DNA of 64,000 bases, taken from the NCBI GenBank assembly GCA_023512835.1, contig CM042089.1, positions 52,385,427 to 52,449,426 on the forward strand, given 5' to 3'. Below, piece by piece: positions 34,013 through 44,654 of the stretch. Each line of letters opens with the position of its first letter. Position 1 is the first letter of the stretch. Both the position numbers and the translations under genes were made by a program. The notes under the pieces were generated by a model that was not told where the DNA came from, did no database searches, and saw only the letters and a program-made list of their open reading frames with translations. Source of the stretch: Taxillus chinensis (Eukaryota; Streptophyta; Magnoliopsida; Santalales; Loranthaceae).

Positions 34013-35241
34013 ACTTGTTGGAGATATCAATTGGTATTTGGGGAAATGCTTTAAGGAATTGGTGAGTTTGGGAAGTAACCCAATTTGGGCTCCCTCTACG
34101 AGTTCACTCAAGGAGATCGCTCTACGAGGTGACCTAAAAGGGTAAAAAGTTTGTCAAGTGCCAAAAGGATGCGTTTAGAGCTTGGGGAAATTGCAAAGAA
34201 AGAGCTGTAAAGTTGAACAAAGAAAGCTAGGATAGCTTGATGAGAACCTTTCTGAGTATGAGCTCCTAGGATCTTCAGAGGCGGCAACATTCCTGAAATT
34301 ACAGAGTATGCTGAATGTATGTAAATGATGCATGGACTGCAATGTGCTGTATGCGGGGATGCATAAACCTCAACCTGTGGTGTCATATGATGCCATGTGA
34401 TGCGATGCGATGTATGCATCGAATACAATGTGATGTATCACTGAGGGTTTGGCCAGGACTAGAGATCTATTTCAATGCTGTTGGAGAGGTTGGCTAACAT
34501 TCAACTTGTTGGGGAACAATGTTCTCTTTGGATGGGGTGTCCGTTCTGTCTTTGCTAGGGAACTCCCTTTTGTGCATGAAGGGTTTGTGAAATTTAGCTT
34601 CGCCATATTAAGGGGCTTGACTTGACGGCTTCTCTGAGATAGTGATATTCTGTGGAGATATGAGTACTCTGAGTCGGGGACTTAATTTGTTTGGGGATTT
34701 TGAGCTTGACCCTACTCATAAGGTGATGCCAATAGATCCCACTAGGGATTTAAGATATTCTATTTAAATGTGAAATGAAGAGGACAAAATATGATTAAGG
34801 ATATAAAATGGGATTTTGCTGGTTTGATTCCACAAAACATATTTATATCATAAAAAGTGTCCTATTGTTATAATCTGATAAACAGAATTACAAGTCTTTA
34901 AAAAGCATAATGTACAAATTTGATTCGAGCGTGCTGCAGGTTTGACCAAGTCTTCCACTGTTTGCAGCCGTTGTTTTTGGATGATGTTGTCTCCACTGTT
35001 TGTAAAGGACCCTATTTGTTGTGGTCTTGATCCTTTTAGATTCTGACTGATTTCACCCTTTCAAGATTTATTGTTGGCTTTGTATTTTACCCTTGGTGCC
35101 CTTTTCGGTTTTCACCAAGTCCGCCTTTGTTTTCTTTTTTTGTCTTTTGTTGGAGCTTTGTATTTTACCCTTGGTGCCCTTTCAGGTTTTCACCAAGTCC
35201 ACTCATTACAGGAATGAGAATCTTGTTGGGAGGTATGAGAG
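34013..35241 (-). other. Tat-A untranslated stretch between integrase and the array
   Basis: No convincing coding region on either strand. It contains ATG-rich low-complexity sequence near 34315-34440 and two copies of a TTTGTATTTTACCCTTGGTG segment (about 35080 and 35158). Confidence 0.6.
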
Positions 35242-36648
35242 TTAAGCATAAAACTTTTTGACGGCGTCACTATTCACTGGATTAGGAAGCTCATCTCCGT
35301 CCATTTTGGCAAGGATCAATGCGCCTCCCGAGAATGCTTTTTTCACAACATATGGGCCTTCATAATTGGGAGTCCACTTGTCTCGATGGTCATGCTAGAT
35401 TGGCAAAATCTTTTTGAGGACAAGATCACCCTCTTGAAAGCTTCTGGGCTTCACCTTTTTATTGTAATTGTTGATCATTCTTTGTTAATACAGCTATCCT
35501 CTGCAAATTGCTGCCAAGCGCTTGCCTTCAATTAAATTCAACTGCTCATAACGACTTTGGGCCCATTCTGCTTCTTCGAGCTGAGTATCCTTAAGTACTC
35601 GGAGGGAGGGTATCTCCACTTCGACCGGTAGAACTGCTTCCATGCCATAGACCAAAGAAAATGGAGTTGCCCCGGTCGATGTACGCACTGAGGTGCGATA
35701 AGCATGCAAAGCGTATGATAGCTTCTTGTGCCAATCTTTGTATGTTTCAGTTATCTTTCTGATAATGTTCTTGATGTTCTTGTTGGCTGCCTCGACTGCT
35801 CCATTCATCTTTGGGCGATAGGGAGTCGAGTTGCGGTGTTGAATTTTGTATGTTTCACATAACTTCCCTATCATCCGACTGTTCAAATTGGCAGCATTGT
35901 CCGTTATCATCTGCTCGGGAAGCCCATATCGGCATATGATGTTGTTCCGCATAAATCGAAGTACCACATCCTATGTGACATTAGCATATGATGCTGCTTC
36001 TACCCATCTGGTGAAGTAATCAATGGCTACCAAAATGAAACGATGACCATTAGAAGCTTTTGGAGATATTGGTCCGATAACGTCAATGGCCCAAAGTGAG
36101 AACGGCCACGGGGAAACCATCACGTATAGTTTGGACGGCGGTACTTGGATCTTGTCGCCATAAATTTGACACTTGAGCCATTTGCGCACATATTCAATGC
36201 AATCTTTTTCCATGGTGACCCAATAATAGCCCATTCGCATGATTTGTCTTGTTAATGCATGTCCGTTTGCACGTGAACCACATTCCCCTTTGTGCACTTC
36301 TTTCATTATTTGTGTCGATTCTTCTTTTGCCACACACCGTAATAATACCATGTCATGGTTTCTCTTATACAGAATCGAGCCATCAAGATAATAGTTGGAT
36401 GCTGACCTTCGGATATTTCTTTTATCAGACTCAGAGGCCTCTGCTGGGTATTCTTGCTTAAGCAAATACTGTTTGACGTCCTTAAACCAAGGTTTTTCTT
36501 CAGGAGCATCTTGTATACGGATATCGAAAGACTGGACTTCCAAATTTGTGTCTAGTCGTATGAGGGAGGCTAGAGTGGCCAACGCATCTGGAATTTGATT
36601 GTATTCCCTGGGCATATGCTCAAACGTGATGTCTTCGAATTGTTCGGC
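35242..36648 (-). pseudogene. Tat-A integrase
   Basis: The zinc-binding part has HKGECGSRANGHALTRQIMRMGYYW and ends WLKCQIYGD, where one of the two usual Cys is missing. The core has Asp in WAIDVIGPI, Asp in MITDNAANL and Glu in GAVEAANKNIK. TAG at 35968-35970, probably from CAG, splits the core, and a TAA near 35488 cuts the C-terminal part, which continues to the natural TAA at 35242-35244. Confidence 0.87.
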
Positions 36649-38664
36649 TTACTCCGTAACGTGCTTCCGATATGGGATTAATTTGTGGTTTCGAGTCTCC
36701 CATTCACCCCTTACTTGAAAAATGATGAGTGCCAAATCGCCGAACACTCGTAATTTTTTGATTCCTTTGTTAATGGCTTCTTGAAGTCCCACCACACAAG
36801 CCTCATATTCTGCTACATTGTTTGTACAAGGGAAGGTTAGGTTTGCCGCCATGGGGAAATGTTCGCCTTTTGGGGATATCAGGATGGCCCCAACACCGTG
36901 ACCTAAGAGACTGGAGGCTCCATCAAACCACATCGTCCATATGTCTGATACTTCGGCCAAAATGATGTTGATGTGCTCATCTGGGAAGCCAATAGTCTGT
37001 AATCTTCTAGTGCTCTGTCCACCAGATAATCGGCTATTGCACTTCCTTTTATGGCTTTTTGAGGTATGTAAATGATATCGTACTCTGATAGGATCAACTG
37101 CCATTTGGCGATTCTTCCAGAAATGGATGGTTTTTCCAAGAGATATTTGAGTGGATCATGCCTCGAAATCAGCCATGTGGTATGATAAAGAGTGTATTGC
37201 CTCAATCGTCTTGTTATCCAAACAAGGGCACAACACGTCTTCTCCAAGGGTGTGTAGTTTTCTTCATTGATGGTGAACTTCTTACTGAGGTAATAAATGG
37301 CCTGCTCCTTCTTGCCTGTAGAATCGTGTTGCCCCAAGACACAACCCATTGAGGACCCTTGGACAGTCAAGTATAAGATCAAGGGTCTGTCCGGTACTAG
37401 TGGGACCAAAATAGGTGGATTAGACAGATATTGTTTGATCTTGTCAAAAGCTTCTTGACATTTGTCATTCCAAATTTCTGGGTTGTTCTTTCGTAAAGTC
37501 TTGAAAATGGGTTCACAGGTAGCTGTCAATTGGGAAATAAATCGGGCAATGTAATTCAGTCGCCCTAGGAATCCTCTAACCTCCTTGGTGGTCCGTGGTG
37601 GCGGCATCTCTTGGATAGCTCGAACTTTATCTGGATCGATTTCAACTCCTTCTTGGCTCACAATGAAACCCAACAGTTTTCCCGACATGGCTTCAAAAGT
37701 GCACTTTTTGGGGTTCAATTTCAGCTGATATTTTCGTAGCCTGTTGAAGAGCTTACGGAGTACTTCGATATGATCTTCAGTGCTTCGTGATTTGGCTATC
37801 ATGTCGTCCACATATACTTCGACTTCCTTATGCATCATATCGTGGAATAGAGTCACCATGGCTCGCTAATAGGTGGCTCTTGCGTTCTTTAGACCAAACG
37901 ACATCACATTATAGCAGAAAGTGCCCCAAAGTGTCGTGAATGTGGTCCTCTCTTTGTGTTTGGGGGCCATACGAATTTGATTATAGCCTGAGAAACCATC
38001 CATGAATGAGAATAGAGCATGCTTTGCCGTATTATCCACTAGCGTATCAATGTGAGGAAGTGGGAAGTTATCTTTTGGACTAGCCCAATTCAAATCTCTA
38101 TAATCAACGCACATGCGGACCTTGCCTCCTTTCTTTGGTATTGGTACAACATTGGCCACCCATTCTGGATAATGTGAGACACTTAGGAAACTTGCGTCCC
38201 ATTGCTTTTTAACTTCTTCTTTAATCTTCAGTAGCATCTCCAGTCTCATTCGTCGCAATTTCTGTTGTACTGGCTTGTACTCTGGCTTCACTGGTATGTG
38301 ATGTTGCACTATATCTGTGTCTAATCCTGGCATATCTTGGTATGACCATGCAAAAACGTCGATATAGCTTCTTAACAGCTCGATTAACTTCTTCTTGATG
38401 TCGGTAGCTATCAAAGACCCTACCCTCAATTCTTTTGGTTCAGCTATCGTCCCCAAATTCACTGTTTCTACTGGGTCTTCACTCGGAATGGACAAGCGAT
38501 CGTCCCTTTCCAATAGGCGTATGATCTCTCCTGGTAGTTCGGGTGTCTCCTCTGCCTCATTCTCATCAGCTTCAAACACTGGCTGCTCCCAGTTTGGACT
38601 TTGGTCAAACCTTAGGCATCTCGTTTCGCTTTCGCATATGATGTTTTCATTGACATTGTGATAC
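36649..38664 (-). pseudogene. Tat-A RT, RNase H and second RNase H
   Basis: RT carries RMCVDYRDLNWASPKDNFPL, FSFMDGFSGYNQI and the catalytic YVDDMIAKS. TAG at 37866-37868 sits where related elements have Gln (ATY-Q-RAM). The first RNase H follows (LYLTVQGSSMGCVLGQ, YYLSKKFTINEENYTPLEK). After a frame change near 37000 comes a second, archaeal-type RNase H (WTMWFDGASSLLGHGVGAIL, NNVAEYEACVVGLQEAI), the Tat-lineage hallmark. TAA at 36649 closes it. Confidence 0.88.
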
Positions 38665-38850
38665 CTGCTTATAAAAGAATTACAAGTTGGTAACCAAATA
38701 TGATATGCACATGTTATGAATGGAATGTACCGTGAAAGATTTGAAGAAAAGTACATTTTATTGAAAAGCTTTCGATAAAAACAAATTTTCACCGCTTCAA
38801 AGGACATTAAAATAGAATACATTAAATCCCAATGACCCCGTAAGCATTAC
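38665..38850 (-). other. Predicted Ogre-type intron in Tat-A
   Basis: On the - strand the donor GT (38850-38849) follows CCCATAAT and the acceptor AG (38666-38665) follows TTCTTTTATAAGC. Read through, the frame stops at TAA right at the donor; removing the 186 bases keeps the protease/G-patch frame open into the NENIICESETRC segment before RT. Tat-B has the same pair of sites. Introns here are known from Ogre elements. Confidence 0.6.
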
Positions 38851-39306
38851 ATTATGGGGAGGTCCAGGCTGGTCCAATTGTTTAGCGGCTGGTTGGGATC
38901 CTCTCACACTAACTGAACCATCTCACTTGGTGCATGCTCATTTGTGTCCAATACAGCTACAGTCCCCGTCTCGGGCTCAGGTTGGCTCTTATGGATAAAC
39001 CCTGCAGTCCAGAATGTAATATTTAAGGGGGGGGAAGCTTCTCCTTTCTTCTCGTACTGGCCTTTTCTGCAATCTTGCCATTCTAACTTCCCTCTTCTTG
39101 ATAGCTTCCCTCTGTCTGTTAGCTTTTGTAGGGACGTAGCCTAGCCCAGACTTTTTGGTATTTTCTCGGATGGCCAATGGTTTCTGGATTCCTTGAGCCT
39201 TTGGACCTAATCCTTGCCCTAGCTTGTACCCTTCCTTGATCATGGTGGTCGCAACCATCTTTGATGCCTTTGAGAGGTGATAGCTTGGTATAGAAGTGAT
39301 GTTCAC
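38851..39306 (-). pseudogene. Tat-A G-patch-like segment
   Basis: Between protease and the predicted intron. The pattern MIKEGYKLGQGLGPKAQGI followed by SGLGY resembles a G-patch, a Gly-rich RNA-binding or helicase-activating motif also found attached to proteases of some retroelements. A basic region (REAIKKREVRMARLQKR) follows. A stop at about 39319 separates it from the protease and a frame change occurs near 38989. Confidence 0.65.
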
Positions 39307-39318
39307 GACCTCAAAGGA

Positions 39319-39942
39319 TCAATAGGAACATTCCGGTACATCCTTGTTGTTTTCAATATAAGGTACTGATGCCGGTTTGGTGACGAGGAAACTTGTCTCT
39401 CCAGAGATGCAAATGAGCTGGTCTCCCATCACAAATTTCATCTTTTGGTGGAGGCTTGACAGCACTGCCCCTACCATGTGGATCCAGGGTCTTCCCAACA
39501 AACAGCTGTAATATGGCGTGATGTCCATCACCTGAAATTCCACTGTAAAAGTAGTTGGCCCAATCATGAGTGGAATATCCAGAGTTCCCACCACGTCACG
39601 CTTTCCTCCATCGAATGCCCATACCTTCTTCGTACAGGGGCGCATATAGGATGCGTCGATTGGAAGTTGCAGCAGTATATACAAGGGAATAATGTTCAAG
39701 GCAGAGCCATTGTCAATGAGTACACGGGCTATGGTGTGCTCCTTGCATTTGACCGTGATGTGCAAATCTTTTATATGCCCCTTTCCTTCTTGGGGTAGCT
39801 CGTCATCTCCAAAGCTAATGACGTTATTCATGATGAGGTTACTAGTGAGTCCATCCACATTCGCGACTGAGATGGTTGGAGGAACGTAGGCTTGGCTCAG
39901 GACTTTCAATAGTGCTTCACGGTGAGGTTGGGAATCCATCAT
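39319..39942 (-). pseudogene. Tat-A aspartic protease
   Basis: A retropepsin-like domain with active site VLIDNGSALNIIPL (about 39690-39730); the typical D-T/S-G is D-N-G, common in the Tat lineage. The downstream flap and CLLGRPWIH fit the fold. It ends PECSY before a stop at 39319. It would process Gag-Pol. Confidence 0.85.
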
Positions 39943-39981
39943 TAATGAGAGGAATGAGATGCGAGCCGATTGTCGACTTAG

Positions 39982-42342
39982 CTAATCCACAATATTATAC
40001 TCACTCTGCTTCATGAGCTTCAGGAATTCCAATGTCACTTTTTCAGTGACTGGTGCTTCTTTCTTTGTTGCCTCCAGCGTTGGCTCAATTTCTAATTCCA
40101 CAGTGTTCTCCTTCCTTGCTTTGTCTGCCATATCAGGGGCATAAGCCTTACCGCTCCTAGTTATCTTCTCTGCTGCGCCGGTCCCCTGAACTATTTCGCA
40201 ACTGTACTTCCATGGGACTGCCTTATCAGTCTTATAGGGGAAAGGAGCAGGAACACCTATGGTGAGAGGTGCAATTCCATGCGGTAGTTGTGGGATTTCG
40301 GTTCTCTCCCCCTTGTCTAGCACGAGACTTGAGGCATGGATAGTGAGAGGCTTGATTCCATGTGGCAGTAGCGGGATCTCCGGAGCCTTAACGTTTAAGA
40401 CAAGGGGTGTTGGCACCCATGGCGATTTGTGTGAATTATCTCCTTGGATCATGTGGCTTTGGTTGTCCGTTCCTCCTCTTGAGAATTCGATCATCCTTTG
40501 GTCCATGAGCTTTTGTACCATGTTAGCAAACTCGCTACAGTGTTCGATGTCATGCCCCCGTGACATTTTTTGATAAAGGCATTGTTTCTCCAACTCTGTC
40601 CCCTTCTCTGTCTTCAATGCGTTGGGAGCAAGTATATATCCATATTCCTGCAGTAGGTTAAACAAATAGCTTTTCTCCATTCGTATTTGTGAAGCCTTCT
40701 CTAGCCGTCCTTCTGTTGTGATACTGGTCACGTCATGGAATGTTCTGGAAGCGGATCACTGTTCACATTTGGTGTCCCAGTCAGTGCGGAAAAATCCAGC
40801 CACTTTGCATCCTTCATTGCCTGAACCTTCCTTTTGAATGTTATACAATTCTCGATATCATGTCCAGCTCCACCTGCGTGATATTCACACCTGGCCTCCG
40901 GCTTATACCAGGCCGGGGGAGGAGTCTTTATTTCTCCCAAGGGTATAGGGGTTACCATCCTTGCCTCTAAGAGCTTGGGGTATAATTCCGCATAAGTCAT
41001 TAGAATTGGATCAAACTCTTGTCGTGGTCGACGAGAAGCCTGATTCGCTCCTGCTTGCTGGGTCGGGGCCCTTGGTTGCCCCTGTCCTTGGAATGAGGCT
41101 CTTGGTCCTTCCTAAGTTGCTGGCCTTGGTTGCTCTGGGTAGGGCGCTCTCGGTTGAAATGAGTTAGGTACCATTGAATATGGAAATGGGACCCCTCCTT
41201 GCGGCAAGTATGACATGAATTGGGGAGGTGGAGCAGGTGCAGCATAAGAAGCTACCGGTGACCCTCTGTAGCACCCTGGTGCTTGGTAGAATGTTGGTTG
41301 TAGTGACTGGTGCGCTTGGTATACCAGGTTGCTCTCACTTTCCTTCTTCTTTATTGGTGGTTGAAACCGTTTTGATGCCTCAGCAGCATCACCCTTTAGC
41401 TTTCCTTCTTTAATTCCACTTTCTACACATTCACCGGATGCAACCAAGTCTGCAAAGCTGTTGGAGACGTTACCTATCAACTTCTCGTAGTATACGCCTT
41501 TTAGTGTGTTGATAAAAAGAGTGGTGATTTCTCTTTCGGTAAGAGAAGGTTGGACCTCCACAACGGCCTCTCTCCATCTTCGTGCATAATCTTTGAAATT
41601 CTCCTTGGATCCCTTTTCCATGGACTGCAGGGTTAGTCGATCCAGCGCCAGCTCGGTGACATGTTTGTACTGTGCCAAGAAGGAAGTAGCTAATTCTTTC
41701 CATGTCTTGATGTGGTTTCCATTTAGTTGAAAGTACCAGCGAAGGGATGCCCCGGTTAGGCTTTCCTGGAAACAATGCATGAGGAGCTTGTCTTCACCGG
41801 CATAAGCAGCCATCTTTTGACAATACATGGCCAGATGTGTCTTCAGACGTCGGGTCCCGTTGAACTTTTCAAACTCTGGCATTTTGAATTTTGGTGGCAG
41901 CACCACTCCAGGGACTAAGCATAAGTCTTGTGGGCTGGTCATGCCATAGCTGTCAATGCCTTCTACGGCTTTCAATCTTTCCTCGAGTCGGTGTAGAGTG
42001 GTAGATTCAATATTTTCTTGAGGAGCTAGGGAACCCACTGCTTCCATTACATTTCCTGATGCGGGCATAGTGAAATGAGTTTGATTTGGAGTTGGGGGGT
42101 TGTGCCATAGCAGGATGATATGTGGGTGCCTGGCTTGGAGCCAGATTAGGTGCTTGAACTGCTTCTTGCCCCTGCTCTTGGTGGTGATTGATAATTCCCC
42201 CTATTGGGGTTCCTCTTGCCGGGATTCTTTCTCTTTCTTCAGTCAGCTTGGTGAGCATATCCATCATCAAAGCCATTTGCCCTTGCAGTGCTTGTTGTGA
42301 TTGTTCTAAACCCATGAGTCTATTCTCTGCTTCGTCTGCCAT
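39982..42342 (-). pseudogene. gag: Tat-A gag
   Basis: Start ATG at 42342 (MADEAENRLMGLEQSQQ, coiled-coil-like). After a frameshift near 42060 the Retrotrans_gag core follows (FKMPEFEKFNGT, SLTGASLRWYFQL, SMEKGSKENFKDYARRWRE). TAG at about 41112 and a frame change near 40730 follow. Two Tat-type zinc-binding motifs are visible: CEYHAGGAGHDIENC, and CLYQKMSRGHDIEHC, whose usual first His is Gln. The end merges toward the protease at 39982. Confidence 0.85.
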
Positions 42343-42616
42343 CAGTTGTGGCTGTGATACTTGATTGCGGCGAGATCTGAGATTGTAAGAGTGCGCAATC
42401 CTGGAGAGAGGCTGCTACCCACCTGGGTACAAGGGAACTTTTATTTGATTTTTTTTTATTTGATATGCATGTATGCATGGAATGTATATGCGGAGGGTTA
42501 AAAAAACAAACAACTTTATTACAAACCAAACACACAATACAAACATTCAATGCTGAAATGCCATGCAAAATGAAGGCTAGTGCTACATGATCTTAAAGCA
42601 CTCTTCCAGTCATCTC

Positions 42617-44056
42617 CTAAGTTGCACGGCGCCTCTTCCTCTGAGGTGGTCGCTCACCTGCTTCTTCCCTCTGCTTCATTATGGTCTCGATCTGTCTTTC
42701 CCTCAACTGCAACCTCTGAAGAGCTCCTTCTAATGAGGCTTCTAGCCTCTGGATCTGCTGCCTTAAAGTCTGATTCTCCTGGAGGATAGCCTTCATGTCT
42801 GAAGTTAGCTGTGGCTTGTGTTGTGCCCTCCAAGATATGTATGCGGGGTAAACACCAGGTTTTGAACTGTTGGGTTGGATCTTGTGTGGTGTGGACCATG
42901 CCTAATACATCTCGTTGCCTTCTTCTGTGAGCATGGTTCTGCTGTAAGTGAGGTCACACTCTTCCATGCCAAATAGCACGGGGATAATCTGATGACGCTC
43001 CACTTGTCTTCCCACCTGCAGTGGTGCATATGCAGTTCCTCCCCAGGGACCTAGAAGTGGAACCCAATTGTAGTACCCGCAGCTATATGTCATGGAGACC
43101 ACCGGCATCCAAGGAGCAGTCCAGGTAATGTCAGCTTCTGTGAGATTCTCCAACTTCTTTTTCCAGCTTTCAAAGTCTTTAGGTAGGCTCCACTTGCTGA
43201 GCAGAATATCTCGTAGTGTTGTGGCTGGTACCTGATAAACAGCCGGAAAACGATGAACACTACAGGGGAAATGACCTTGCAACTAGGTATATAGGAGAGG
43301 TAGGCACCCCATGAACTGTCCCGAGCCTTTACTCCTCAGATAAGTAAGAGATCAAATGGTTTCGGCCAAGATAGCAGGAGTAGGGTCACATCCTTTGAGC
43401 ACCTGCTGGACCAAATCTACAATTGCTCCATCGATGTGGGCCGGTATCCTCGGGAAAATGACAAGCCCATATATAGCTAGTGTAAGCAGTCTGTGTGCCC
43501 CTGCTTTTGTTGCGGTCTGTATTATTTCTTTGATTGTTGCCCATGGAAGATATTCCCGCCCACCATAGGTTGTGACCGCCGGTGAGTCCCATACTGGCTT
43601 TCCCATTATCTCAGCAAAGGCCCTTCGACATGATCTTCTGGGCTCTGGTAGATAGATCCTCATTTTGTTTTCCACGGGGATGTCCAATAATCTTTTGTAT
43701 TCTTCTATTGTGGGAACCCGATCTATGTCGTTGAAGTCAAAGCACCGCCGTCGAGGCTCCCAGAAATATATGGCCGCCCCAAGCATATCCTTATCGGCCA
43801 GTAGCTCGGTCACATGGAGCAAATTCCCAAACTGTTGTATGTATATGCTTTTCCTTTCGTCTGACCACTGCCTTTATATTGTCTGTACCTCCTTAGTGTA
43901 GTCCAGCTAATCTTCTATGATAACATGTTCCGCCTTGTGGGCTTCTCCTGGCGGGAAATCTCCAAGGCGAAGTTGAATGTCTCCAGATGCTTGGGCCACC
44001 ACTGCGACAGCCTCCTTGTCCTGGGGGCCTTTTAGGAGATGACTGAAAGTTGCCAT
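42617..44056 (-). pseudogene. Tat-A ORF1 (DUF7745-like, coiled-coil C-terminus)
   Basis: Start ATG at 44056 (MATFSHLLKG), end TAG at 42617-42619. One frame holds nearly throughout, broken by stops near 43907, 43870, 43352, 43283 and 42902. The middle (YFWEPRRRCFDFNDIDRVPT, EEYKRLL) resembles the plant DUF7745 family. The last about 70 residues form a Gln/Glu-rich coiled coil (LQENQTLRQQIQRLEASLEG) and a basic RKRRRA end. Ogre elements carry an ORF of unknown function at this position. Confidence 0.72.
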
Positions 44057-44634
44057 GCCTATATGAATGTCGTGTTATGCATGATGACAGGTTAGGATGA
44101 CACGTTAATATATATTAAGGCAGTCAGATAGGATAAAGAATAAACCAATAGTAAAAAAACAGCTAATATGTGCAGGGGATGACTTAAGGACTACCCTACA
44201 AAACAAAGGTTAGCATGGCATGGAATGAGCAAACAAAATGTGGGTCAATGCCCCTGATGTGCTTCTATTGCTACACCTATCTTATTCGTTGGTTCCCAAA
44301 CTTCCTCAATAGATAGCTCCGTACACCATGGGATTTACCGGAGGGGGATCTTAAAAGGATGTGCCTTAAAAGAACCTCAAGCTTGAGTGAGGAGTCTAAG
44401 GCCCCATTACGGATAATGATCAACGCACTGGGGACCGTACTGAACCTCGCTAACCTAAATTGTGCTAAACTCGGGTATAGGGTTATGCATGAATGCAACA
44501 AGTATGGAAAGAAGTAAATCACAACTATCATGGTAGTTAAAGCGTAAACAACTTAGCACAATATATACAATAGTACAATTAAAAATAACCTCCTAATCCT
44601 AGTTCTAGACCTAACTCTCTAAAGTGTTCATTGT
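44057..44634 (-). other. Tat-A 5' leader
   Basis: Between primer binding site and ORF1. I see no gene; mildly AT-rich and without obvious repeats. Confidence 0.65.
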
Positions 44635-44652
44635 TCCCCAGCAGAGTCGCCA
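44635..44652 (-). other. Tat-A primer binding site
   Basis: On the - strand TGGCGACTCTGCTGGGGA, two bases from the LTR end. It fits the TGGCGACTC-type sites reported for Ogre/Tat elements, usually assigned to a tRNA-Arg; the exact tRNA was not verified. Confidence 0.75.
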
Positions 44653-44654
44653 GC

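Noticed and set aside
33472..34111. Repeated hydrophobic peptide (SLLWAFYFQFEPI-like) on the - strand of the Tat-A array.
   Set aside because: It is a by-product of the tandem unit length being near a multiple of three in places; the frame breaks elsewhere and no start or domain supports it.
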